A program made the position numbers and the translations under genes. From positions 748,661-812,660 of the forward strand of contig VWZW01007171.1 in assembly GCA_013397115.1 (NCBI GenBank): a stretch of 64,000 bases of DNA, given 5' to 3'. Positions 14,031-26,128 of the stretch are shown piece by piece. The stretch comes from Edolisoma coerulescens. Its lineage: Eukaryota > Chordata > Aves > Passeriformes > Campephagidae. The notes beneath the pieces were generated by a model. That model was not told where the DNA came from, did no database searches, and saw only the letters and a program-made list of their open reading frames with translations. Numbering within the stretch: position 1 is the first letter of the stretch; each line of letters begins with the position of its first letter.

Positions 14031-16975
14031 GATATTTAAGTTCTTCCCACACATAGTTTTGTGGATCCACTGGGTATCCTTTTTTTTTTTTCTTATAAAG
14101 CCATAAGGAACTAGAAAGTCATGCACAAGTTCAGCTGTCATATTTAACATCGTGTTTTATATGGTGACCAGTCCCAAAATGGGGGAAGAGTGCATGCATG
14201 CACGAAGCATGTCTGGAAAATTAAAACTGATTCAGTGTCCTCATAACTTCCATCAATGATACATAGAAGGCAGTAGGATTTGTGGTCTGGCTCCTCTGCA
14301 GATTGACTCAATTAATAAAATGGGACCATGATGTAAAATGTCTTGATCGGCCACACAGAGAAAAGATAGACATCACCATGCTGATGGCTTGGGAAGACTT
14401 TGTAGATTTGCAGGACTGACAGAACATGGAACGGTGCCCAGAAATAGGGAACAACAACCCACACTACAGATTGGTTTATTTTAAGGCAACTGGTAGTACA
14501 AAAGTTTACCTATGTCTTCAGTAAATGCAGAATATTTACTTTCAGGTCTGGATGGAAACTTTCAGGAACAACCTGAGTAGGATGAAAGTGTAGGACTGAG
14601 AAATCAGTTTTATAAAGATCATACAAAAAATGTATTGTGGAGGAAAATAAGGAGAGGAAGTTGTGGCATGACCCTCATTTGCTCATCACTTGCACAGGAT
14701 ATATAAAAATCTATTATGGGACATATGGATCCCAGCCTATGACTTTCTGAAAGGGCAGAGCCTGAGCACTGTGAACTTCTTAATTAGACTGCATCTGTCT
14801 CACTAAACTCAATCCACTCACTCTATGGACGATTTGAGCTGGTGCAGCAGCTGAAATATCCTTTCACAAGGTAAAAAAAAAAGGTTCAGGTCATGGCTAG
14901 TGCTGTGCTTATGTTCCACCTTACTCTTCATCCTACTGAATAATCATTGCCATAGGTGAGCTTAAGGAAAGGAAATAAATTGTAGAATACCTAATCCATC
15001 CCCTGTCATTAAGATCAGATTCAACTATATTTTAAATGAATAATCACATTGAAAAATACCACTGGAAGGAGGAAAGGGAGTGTGAAAAATGTTTTTGGCA
15101 ACTATAAAAGTGGAAAATTCATGTAGAGACTTGAAAGCAGGGGTTCTGAATTTGATATACTCATGGGACCCAAGGAAAAGATTCAGAGATGAGGCAACAG
15201 GAAATTGTGGCAGTGACAGTTTGGCACATTTGGAAGAATAGGTGGCAGAAAGGTTAATAAGTCATCTCCCAGAGAGGTGAGAGAAAGTCATGTCACTGAC
15301 AGCGCTGGAGGTGAGGGAAGCAGAGGTGGCTTCAGGGGCACTCTTGAAAAATCAGTTCTGGAGGTAGTGAGTTTGATATGGGATGGCAGCCAATCCAAGG
15401 TGAAACAACCAAGAGAAGGAGGCATGAGCCTCAGAACATGCATATGCAGCAGAAGAAAAAGTAAATTTGGGAATTATTAATAAAGCCAAATGGATGAATC
15501 CATTCAGCAATAAGGAGAGCACTAGAGGAAGATGACAGGCACAGACAAGAAATTTGCCCTGTCATTCATAATTGGATGTAACTTTACTTCCCATTTATCA
15601 ACACCTCATTTACACAACAAGCAGGTTCATAGGTAGTTACCACAATGAGGAGCACCCTGGAAATCACAAAACAGAGTCGTGAATGTATGGCTCTACAGGG
15701 GAGACACAGGCAAATAGTTGAAATGACCTTCACTGTCCCAAACAGCATAAAAACTAGGCACTTCTCACTGTGTGAGTTTAGAAGCTGACTGCAAACTTTG
15801 ATGCAGACGGAAGTATGACATCTGCCCAGAAAATGCATATGGGAGCACACTTGGCGCAGACAAAACCTTGATGCTGAAGTTACTGCTTTCCTCATTTTCT
15901 CAGCACTGATTCTTTGAAGCAGTGTCATTTTACCTTATTTTCTATTTCAACCAGGTATTTAATAGCAAACAATTCACCACAGGATCTCTGATGAATATCA
16001 AAGACTCATTTGTAATGAAATAAACTAAAACTGCCAAAAGTTAAAAAAGCGAATGTGTAAAACAAACCTTTGCCTTTGAAATTAACTAGTTTTGAAATAT
16101 CTCTTACACCAAAGAAGAGCAAAGCAGGAGAGCAAAGCAAACAAGGAACCTGGAGAGCAAGAGTGGACGGAGCCAGACCAAGTGACAGATCACAAACCTG
16201 GGGAATCAAGCAGTACGCAAATAGTGGTAATCAACAAGGATAACAGGAAAAGCATGATCAAAGCTAAACTCTTCTGATATAAATGACTCCTATGACATAC
16301 TAGAAGTGCATTAGCACCCTGTAACCACAATAAAGAGCCAAACTAAGTAATTCATATCAAAGAGTAGCATGCAGAAAGAAAGAATTCATTAAAAAGTAAC
16401 ATATGGTAAGCAGGTTCCACCTCTTGCCTATCATTAACTCAAGAAAGTGAAAAATGGTCTTACGGAGATGTTTGACATTAAAACAGAAATTAAGGAGGAA
16501 GAAACCCCCAAACCCCAATAACAACAACTGGGAAAAAAACCCAAACCAGCAGCAAAGATTCTGCATAGAGGAGCAGAAAACATCAGAAGAACTGAAAACA
16601 TGCTGAAACATAGCAAGCCTCTCAGGATCATGGAAATAATCAAGACACATTTCTTAGAGATCCTCTGTATTCCTCATCTTCTCTGGTAATAAGTCCATCT
16701 CCCCTGGTTCTTGTGAATCCCACCTCCATCATCTGTTACCTGCCCTTTTCAGTACTTCAAGTTCCATTCGCACTGCTAAGCCTATGGTCTTATGGGAACT
16801 CTTATCATCCGTTCAGCCCCACAGTACCCTAACAACCCCCTGACAACAGCTTCATTTCCCCACCCACATTCCATGTCCCTTATGCACTTCAATGACACCC
16901 TTCAGCACGTTCCGCATTTCTGGTGCCCCCACTTAATAGGCTGTCCTCACTCCCATGTGCCTTATGCTAGACCAA
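14031..16975. other. Intergenic sequence, no gene seen
   Basis: Single-copy-looking sequence between two CR1 fragments. 16670-16970 is rich in C and T on the plus strand but lacks coding features. Confidence 0.6.
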
Positions 16976-17172
16976 GTCACAGAACTGCAGAGATTGGAAA
17001 GACTTCTGGATGTCTCCAGTCTAACCCACCTCGCCCAAGCAAAGTCAAGTAGAAGAGGTTGCCCAGGCCAGTTAGGGTTTGAATACCTCCAGGGACGGAG
17101 AGTCTATAATCTCTCTGGCCAACCCATGTTCACCCTCACAGTAAAACAGCTTTTCTTATTTTTAAGTGGGAT
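16976..17172 (-). mobile_element. CR1 LINE fragment, 3' end, minus orientation
   Basis: Reading on the plus strand, GTCACAGAACTGCAGAGATT begins the reverse complement of a CR1 3' end. Then come the typical blocks for 'TCTAGTCCAACC', 'GGGTTTGAATACCTCCAGGG' and 'CTCTCTGGCCAACC', and the sequence fades out after the CACCCTCACAGTAAAA block. About 200 bp are recognisable. The terminal repeat is degenerate, so this copy is older than the one at 13522. Confidence 0.8.
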
Positions 17173-18246
17173 TAACCACGTAATAGCTTTCTTCAGTGAC
17201 CCCAATATATTCCCCAGTGTGACCAACTCTGAGCCGTACCACATTCACCTGCTCAAGTACCTTTAACATCAAATCTACGTATCTTGCACCTACACACAGA
17301 GGTTGTCATCTCCCACGTCTTCTACCAAACGTGCTTTGCTTGCTTGTCAGGCAGAGGCTGCACCCCTGGCCAGCATGTGATTGGCCATGTGCATGAACAG
17401 CTGGTAGCCTTTTGGCTGCCAGGCAAACCAGATATAACCATCAGGGCTGAACTCCCTCTGTTTACCCTTGGTAATTGTCTTAATAAGCTCCTTTCCTCTA
17501 CACAATCATCACATGAGATCTCTCTGACATGTAATTGTCCCTTCACTGGCTGAAAACCGGCAGTGGCTTCAAAAACTTTTGACAGGTGCTAACAAAGAAA
17601 GACCAAACTTAAATGAAAGTGCTTATTCCTTCCTATTGACAATGTTTTTGAGTTAGACTCTGAAGCTACTTTTATGTGTCCAAAGGTGGGAGGAATTAGG
17701 CCTACAAGTAACATAAGCATCAAGCCATAGAGTGCATTGAAAATTAAAAGAGATGAGACTGGATATGGTTGTGTGACCCAAAGAGACATTTCAGATGCGT
17801 TCATGATGGATGTTATTACCACCTCTCTTCAGTCAGGGAAAATACTTGACAGCCAGTAGTAAGACCATTTCTGAAAAAAAGAGCATACTTCAAAAATCTT
17901 TAAGCATGCAATATATTCCATAAAAATCACAGGTACTATGTTCCCTGGGCATTAATCTTTTTAACAAAGCTTTCAGGGAGCAACATAAGAGTTGAGCAAA
18001 AGAAAAAAAGGCATCATGCCAAATTCACATGATAAATCAGTGAACAGCAGGCACTGAGCACACCTTAAGCTCGGAGACCATTTTTCTTTCTTCCAAGAAA
18101 TCTGCAGAACAAGATTCATATAGAAATAGCTTGTAATAAAAAAACAGGTTGCCTGGGGAAAAGAGTAAAACTGTTCTAAAATAGCATCTGAATCTGTGAA
18201 TGGAATGAACTAATTTAATAACATTGAAAAATATTGCAGGGACCAA

Positions 18247-18335
18247 CTTCCAGCTGAGACAGGTTTAGTAAAGCACCTCCTGGCTTAGTATTTTGGCTCA
18301 CCTGGTGGAAATGCACTGAGGGTCTCAGCTGGAAG
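18247..18335. repeat. 14-bp perfect inverted repeat with 61-bp spacer
   Basis: CTTCCAGCTGAGAC (18247-18260) is the exact reverse complement of GTCTCAGCTGGAAG (18322-18335). The spacer shows no further pairing that I can see. No flanking target-site duplication is obvious, so a transposon is not claimed. Confidence 0.85.
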
Positions 18336-21300
18336 CTCAGCTGTGCTAATGTGCAGGACGTACATTGGAAGTCCAGAGACCAGATGGGGGATTTCGCTAA
18401 CTGCTTAAATTGGCTGTCATGGCTGGCCACCAATTGGCAAGCACAGGATCATTTTGGGCTTGTATTATGCTAAAAAGCACAATAGGAGTGGGGGAAAATG
18501 CAGACCATGAAAACAAAGGTAATCCTATTTTCAAGCAAGCATAGAGGTGGTTGCTTCCTGTGTGATTATAGGAGTCTTGTATTTACTGTTGAAGCCTGGA
18601 ATGTCAAGTTCTCATGTTAAAAGAAAATGCAAATAAAAATATACAGTGTGCATGCTACACATACACACATATACGCTTCAATCCAATACAGTTGATGTCT
18701 TGATCCCTTTGTGACAATTGAAACAGGAATGATGAACATCAGTGCCTGAGGCTACGGTGGCATGTGGATTGCAGGTGATTCCAGATTGGAACACCAAGCT
18801 CCAGAGTTTTAGAGCTATCTAGGGACATCTATCTCATTTGCAACTTTTTGCTAAACAGAAACCTCTTGTATTCTTTCAACCAAGTTACCTTTCCAGGGAA
18901 AGGAAAGGACCTTTAATTTTTAAATTTAAGAGCTTTTATGCTCCTCTGAGATGGATGAAACCATTAGCCTGTGGTAAAGAATACATAAACTGGGTAAATT
19001 TGAGATGGAAACCAGCCATTCTCTATAAATTACAGAAGAAAGGTATTCAAGACTAGTGTCTCAACACAAGATGTCAAAAGAAAACTCTTTAAGAGAAATT
19101 AATAACTTTTGCTGATAACTAGTTTTGATTTGTGAGCCAAAAGGATATAATCATGAGGATAAGAGGCAAATAATCCTCAAGTGGAACAATTAAATTCCTA
19201 TCAATTGTGACATAATAACAGAACAGTCTTCTAAAGCTCTGGAGATGCCCAACCTTCCTCTTTATTAAGTAAAGATAATCTACAATTACACTGCTTAATT
19301 ATTTGCAAAGATTCTCAATATTTTCTGTCTCTGTAAAAATTGCTTTTCTAAATTGGTTTGCATTTAGCATGGTTATTTTTCAACTCTCAAAAGTAAATAA
19401 ATTTGTTTCCTTGTTCTTATGGGTTATTGAGCACTTTGGTTGTTTTTCCTCTTATGTCATAATACTGAGCACAATTTTGTAGCCTGGGTTGGATCCCCAT
19501 GACAGCCATATGAAGTGTTTTTTTGCCTGAGGTGATGTTTGAGTTTGTCTTTCTACTCAGCAAGCCACTCTGTGAAGGAAAAGTGCCACGCCACTGCTTT
19601 TTGCCTGAACAGCCATGGACCCGTCTCCTGCACAGGTGTCAATGCAAGGAGCTTCCAGTTCCACGTCCTGAGGACTTTATGGTGATGATCAAGGACATGC
19701 TTTGCAAACAGAGCTGCTGGTGAGGGTGTGTAGATGGGTCAAGCCTGGATCTGGAGCTAAAACTCTTCTTAGGTACCTGGGTCTACATGGCAATACAGAT
19801 GAGGTGTGTGGTACAGCCCACAATTCACACAAACTCTCTGTGAGTGTGGTTAACTTTCTTTCTTACCATGCATCCAGGTTTTCCTCCACAGAAAGTCAGG
19901 ACATACTCATCCACCCATGTTTCTCCTCAGCTGCGTGCAGAGAACCAGCCCAGCTGTGCCATGAGGGGCAAGGATACCAGCACAGACTGTACTGTCCATG
20001 TATAGGATCCGGTTCACTCCTGGGAGAGGCTCTTCTCTTTCCACTGAGAATACAGGGACCTTGGGGCAAGCAGGCTCCTGTCCTAAAACCTTACAGCAAG
20101 GGGACATCCATTCAGACAACCTTTATCTGTAGCAAGCTGACGCCGGCACCTGTTAGTGGGGCTGATACAAAATACAATCAGGTTTAACTCAGCTTGTCAG
20201 ATTAACAAAAGAAAAGAAAGTCTAAAGTTCTTTTCTGTTTAAAAGAAATCAGAAATTCATTAGGAAAGTTAGTAAGATTTTCTTTAAAATGCTGATGTTT
20301 TGAAACCTTTTTACACTGCAGGTACTTATATCTCACACTTAGAAAAACTGCAGTGAAGATTGCCTCCATGTTTAACAGGCATTAAACTGTTAGGATTTTT
20401 TTTTCCTTAATTTTGAGGTTTCCCTTTGTTAATGAACAATTTTTCCCTTATTTTAGTACAGGTATTTTTATTTTCAGCTACAAGTCAATCACATAGTGAA
20501 AAAAATCCTCTGAGTGATACATGTGTTTCCAAGAGGGGCAAGAAATGAATTGTAATGTCTAGAGTATTTGCATTTCTTCTTCCACTAAAGAGGGGAAGGA
20601 GTATAATGTCGGCATTATCCTGATTTATACTTCATGGGAATGTATGTAAAAGAACATAAATACTATTGCTGCAATTTTATATCATATTTCACGTGGAGTT
20701 TTTTGCTTTTTCTTACTAGTACTTTCCAGTTTCATCTGCTTACTGCTTTCCTCATGAAAGAAATGAGCGTGTTGGTATAAAATATTACATTAACTACACC
20801 TGTGAACATGCACTCCCATTTCCAGGATTTTAGAAAATAAAGAGTTCTTTCCAAGCTTCTGCTTTTCTATGGAGAGAGGGGATAAACAGCTTTGGTTAAT
20901 ATCTTAAAAGTGCTGAGAGATATAAAAATGTAAGCTGGCTTCCTGCTTCATTCATACATTAAAAAGGGGTTGCAAGGTACTTAGGAACAGAAGGAAACGG
21001 AATTAGAAGAATAGGGTTCTTTGGTGAAGTAACTAGAAAAGTCCTGGGCTTTGAAGTTGGTAATAATATCAGAATTAATGTAACCAGCCATATTGCCATA
21101 GTCTGCAGCTGAGGAAAGGATTCTGGAAAAAAAATGAAGGGTTGTGTATGTTTTTTACATATAATGGCAGTTTCTTTCCTAATGTTGCTGTTGGAGCAGA
21201 AACCATATTTCACATTAATATCATTTAATATGTTATTCATTGCCCTGGGCTCCAGAAACAAGCAGTGAATTAGGTCATGGTGAATAAATGCCTATCACTG

Positions 21301-22830
21301 TCCATCAAATGACATTCCTCATCTCCTTTCCCCCTTTTTTTGTTTCATGTGGTATCAAAATCTCATTCTGTTGTTTATCAGGCAGTACATGACAGAGGAA
21401 ATCTTTCTGGGGGCAGCTATAAATATATAGCTCCCATTACAGCTAGCGTCAACCTCAATATGAATGGTAAGACTGATGTAAATCGCTCTCATTTTGACGA
21501 GGTATGCAGTGCATTTGGTCAAATGAGCACATTTTAAATGACCCTGAACTAATTACCTCTCAGTGATATGGCATGAAGCCAAACCAAGGGCCAGCTCAAG
21601 CTGCTGGAGCGGAGGGGTCTCCATGCTCTGCCCAGGTCCATCATTCCCTCTTCCTCTCCTTGCCTACAGGCTTACCAGAACTGATTTTAGCAAGTGCTGG
21701 CGTATGAACAAGACTTCTGAAGCTGCTAATCAGCAGCTCATAGTTGGCCAATCCTTTTTTTTTTAAATTATCCCATTCTTTTTATCTCATGTCCTGCACC
21801 TCAGACAGCTGTTGATATATTGCTATTTTGATATACACAGACATATGGCTCCTGAAGTGCTACATAAGTGATTCAGGCTGCTGCAATAGTTAATTTATAG
21901 CCGGCACACACAACCTTAGCAGCTCCCGGTGACGCCTGGGCTACGTAAAAGTGTCACTCTCCATCCTGCAAGGGGCAGCCCCTCACACCTTGGCATTGCC
22001 GGATAATGGAAGTTTAGCAATCTACCTCACCATGGTGTGATCAGACCATTAAAATTAATAGGATAGGTAAGATTAGTGACCTGCATTTAGCAATGCACAA
22101 GTGTTATACGACTTTATTTGCCAATGACCTCTGCCCCAGGCTCACCACTGGCCCTGTGCCTGCTGTGTTGTGCTCAGTGAGAGCCCAGCGCTGACTGCCA
22201 AAACTGACTTAAAACTCACCAGGCACTGCCAAAGAAAGAGTGAACGGAGGTCTCTCTGTAGAAAGTTTTCTGGGAAAACATAGATATATGCTTGCAACCT
22301 GAATTAAAACAAAAAACGGGCTTTTTTTCTTGTGATAATTTCAGTCAGCTGATAAGAGGGTACTGCCCTTTTGTCACCTGGTTGGAATGACAGCTAGTTT
22401 TGGCTATGTAGTTTCTCATTAGGGGAAGATTCACTTCAAATACCTAGTTAGAGACCTGTTACTATTTTAGGGGAATGCCCTGGAGGCCTTCACCTTGTCC
22501 ATTCTATTTATGCATTTATACTGCTTTAGTTAAGCCTGTGTCAGCAATGCTGTCAGAGATACTGTGTTTTCAGGCCATGGGATCTTTTTCAACACTGTAA
22601 TGTGGTCATAAAAATGTGCTTTGGGCTGCAACCAGTATTACAAGATGTGAGCCAAGAAGCAGACTCATTTGACCAAAGAAAGCCTTCCCATCTCAAATAG
22701 CTGGATTTTTTAAAATTCTACATGTGCAAAGAATGAACGTACTTTAGTGACTAGGATAAAATTTTGTTGGACTACCTTTCAGCAAGAGTTCCTAGCAGTG
22801 CAGGAAATACAGAGGAGCATGCATGCTGCT

Positions 22831-22859
22831 ACGAAGAAAGGTGCCTGCCTTTCTTTCGT
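22831..22859. repeat. Short hairpin (11-bp stem, one bulge)
   Basis: ACGAAGAAAGG pairs with CCTTTCTTTCGT around TGCCTG, with one bulged T. A GCATGCATGC palindrome lies just upstream at 22818-22827. Role unknown. Confidence 0.75.
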
Positions 22860-25800
22860 GCCAGAAAAATAGAGATAAAAAGGAGTATCATCCTGACAGT
22901 ACAGTGTCACTGAGCACTAGCCTGAAAAGCTGAGCCATGATTAACCCCGTCCCAGGCTGACAGGAGTAATGTTAATTGTGATGACATATTTAGCTACTAG
23001 GATCATGGTCTTGCCTATATGTAGGTTTTGTAAGACACCAGAGAATTAGCTTGTGCTCATGGAATCTGACTTGGGTTTACTTCGTTTATTTGGTGCTGCT
23101 TCTAGCTGTGCTTCGTGTGGTGCACTTAGAATAATCTTCCTGCCTGAAACATAGAATAAACATCTGTATCAGGCAGGAATTTCACTTTTGCTATGACAAG
23201 AGTTCTAATAAAGAACTCCAAAATTGTCTTTTGCTTCAGCCACAACAACACAGCTTTTTAAAGAACCTGTGGACAAACAGACGAGAGGATGAAACAAGGA
23301 AAGGTGGGAAGACAACACGAGTAAGCTACAGAAGGTTAAACTGCTTGTGGCTGCTTTCACTTGGAAATAAAATGTCCTTTATTGGCTGCGGATAACTTCT
23401 AGAAGACACTCAATGTAAGAATGCCGACTTTACATATTTAGTTCACGTACCTCACCTCTTCAGGGTGGCCTAGCGCAGAGGAACCCTAGTGAACACAGCT
23501 AGCGACTCTTGTCAGTTAAACTGGATTTCTGCAGATAATGTCTGTCAAAATGACACTTATTTTTATTTAAAACTCAGATAAAGAGTCAAACTTTCTAAGT
23601 TTCTACTGAATTTTAAGGAAGGACTGATCCAGACTTCAGGTCCTGGTCTCCAAAAGGAGAGGCTGTTCTTTTGGGTGGATGGGAAGGAGTCCCAGAGTCA
23701 GTGTAAGAATGATTGGAAGTAACAAGTGAGATTATACACTTAAATATTGATAATGTTATCAGGTAAATAAAGTAAATGGACAAAACTGGAATTTTGTACT
23801 GATAAAAAGCAAGATAATTGCTCAATGAATAGGAAAAAATTATGTTCTCATTCAGTAAAAAAACTAGGCTTATTCAGAATTTGCATACGCTGGACAAGAC
23901 TCAGGGCAGTTTTGGAGAAAGAGGTTTAAGTTTTGACTAAAATAGGCTAAAATATTTGGCTGCTTTTTAAACAATTCTCTCTTTCTTGAATATGGGCAAA
24001 CACTGTGTTAGCCAGCAATTACAGCTTCAGGGGGATGTGCATGAGAGAGCCATGACACCAAAGTCACACCTGAAAATACAGTTATACTTCTAGTCCATCT
24101 TCTGTCTGAACAATGGTGGTCTACACAGATAACATCCTGCAAGGCTGGAGTGGTCCAAGGTTGAAACAGGACAGGGAATAAGCGACAAGGTTAGCCATGA
24201 AGCAGAGTGGTAAATGAAGGGCTGGTTGTTTTAGGGCTTATGTTTACTCAGTACCAATAGGTTGAACTTTTTAATGTACCACACTGCATAGCCACAGGAA
24301 GCTTCTCTTTTATTGTGAAAGGGATGCTGGGGATAGCTACATTTATATTTACAATAATTTGTGCTAGTGTTTGGTGTCTCAATAGTCTTTTGTACACAAT
24401 ATCTGAGAGTCTGAACAACTTTGTACTGTCCTTGGAATTATCTAGGGTGCACAAAAAAATCCAAGGGGATGGTGATTAAAGCTGGGGTAGCTCTAGCTGA
24501 CAAATACATTACAGATAAATTGGTATTACTGACCATTGTTTAAAGCCACTGGACACTAGATTTGGCAGACTGATTTGACTGTGTTCTTTTGTCTTTTCCC
24601 ATGGATAATTTTTATCTTCTCTTGCTTCAAAAGCTAACTCGCTTCCTTTGAAGGACATTAAGCTTGACATGGTTCAAGCTAAGCTTCTTGAACTTAAATC
24701 CAGCATGGATATCCCCTGAATGAATCAGCTTTAACTTGAATTGTGTGTATCAAATATTTTACACCGTTTCAATTATACTCCACAGCAGCTGAGGACTGTG
24801 AATTCTAGTGCTAAATTTAATCAAGTGCTCCTCCAGTGTGGAAGAGAATATATCTTTGGAATGAATGGAAAGACACAAATTAAATCAATCCCTCGGATCT
24901 TGGTTCTGTCCACTCTGCACCAGAAGATGTCCCAGAGAAAAGACCTTCAGTAGCAACTGAAGCCTGAAGTCTGATAATGTGAGAACTTAAAACGGCAAGG
25001 TATGAAACCCATGAAGAATGGTACACTTCATCTGGACTGTAGAATCAACAAGAATTTAATAAGTTAATCAGATCATCACCGTTTGAGTGCACATAAATTT
25101 GAATTGTTTCCCCATTATGAAGTGGTTGTCTGTAAATTATTGCAGAGAAAGCCATTTTCAAATTAATGTTTGAGCTATTAGAAAATACAGAGGGCATTTT
25201 CATTAATTGGAAGCAGCTTTTCTTCCTCTCTCTCTATCATTACCTTTGTTGCCCAGAATCAGTTTAGTGCTCAAATTTATTGATGTGTATGATTCAGTGG
25301 CATTATTTGTTTAGAATTTGTCCTATACCTGATGGAATAAACTCATTAAGTGTAAATGAATAGTTATGTAGTCATCAACTAAAATGAGTCACTGCAGTTC
25401 TCTGAAGTCATTACGGTGCCTTTGAACACAGCTGGAAAGAAAGTCTCTGTGAAGGTTACAGCTTCCGTCTCAGAGGTAGCCACATTAATTTTCATCCCTT
25501 CTTTGGAATGGCTTCTTGTTCACAGACAGCTAGAATCATTCTTCAGCAGAAGACGGTAGGTTCTTCTTTTTTCCAGGAATGCTTCAAACCAGCCTGTGAA
25601 CAGTTTCATATTTTTGCTGCCACAATGCATTTGTTTTCACAGTATATAGGAGCTGGGATTCGGAAAGGAGAACATTGTTTAGGAAAATAGCTGCTTTAAA
25701 ATCACTATTTCTGGAATTAACTATGATGTACATTTCCTACAGCTGACAAACATTCTGCCACTGAAGGCTGAAAGAAGAGGAGGGCTTGAAGACTGCAGAA

Positions 25801-26080
25801 CTCACTGTGTAGGTTCTCTGTTTCAGTACAACTGCCCACAAGGGGAAGAATTCCTGATTTCATGTTATAACTCCTGCAAGAGAGTAAACTATAAGAAATT
25901 AAGGTTAGCTTGGGCATGGGCCTCTCCTTTTGAGAAATAAGTGTCTCCACAAGCTTTGCCTGCTTGTTTGTATGCTTCATAATATAGATAAAATCAACTC
26001 TGTTTTGTTGATTCTCACACCATCCTAGCACCTATTTTGATGTCCAATGTGAGAGAGACTTGCAAAGTGCTAATAGTAAG

Positions 26081-26128
26081 GCAATACATCTGAAGGGAAA
26101 AAAAGCAATACATCTGAAGGGAAAATAG
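26081..26128. repeat. 24-bp tandem duplication
   Basis: A unit beginning GCAATACATCTGAAGGGAAA plus four bases occurs twice back to back (26081-26104 and 26105-26128). The first 20 bases of the two copies are identical, so the duplication looks fairly recent. Confidence 0.93.

Noticed and set aside
16670..16970. Pyrimidine-rich stretch with an open frame, possible retrogene or mitochondrial insert
   Set aside because: It has no match to any mitochondrial or protein family that I recognise; the composition alone is not enough.
19702..20187. 161-codon open frame, plus strand, the longest outside PDZRN4
   Set aside because: It shows no recognisable domain, signal peptide or splice context. It is compositionally ordinary and overlapped by a frame on the other strand (19907-20119). 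A frame of this length is plausible by chance in a 64-kb window.
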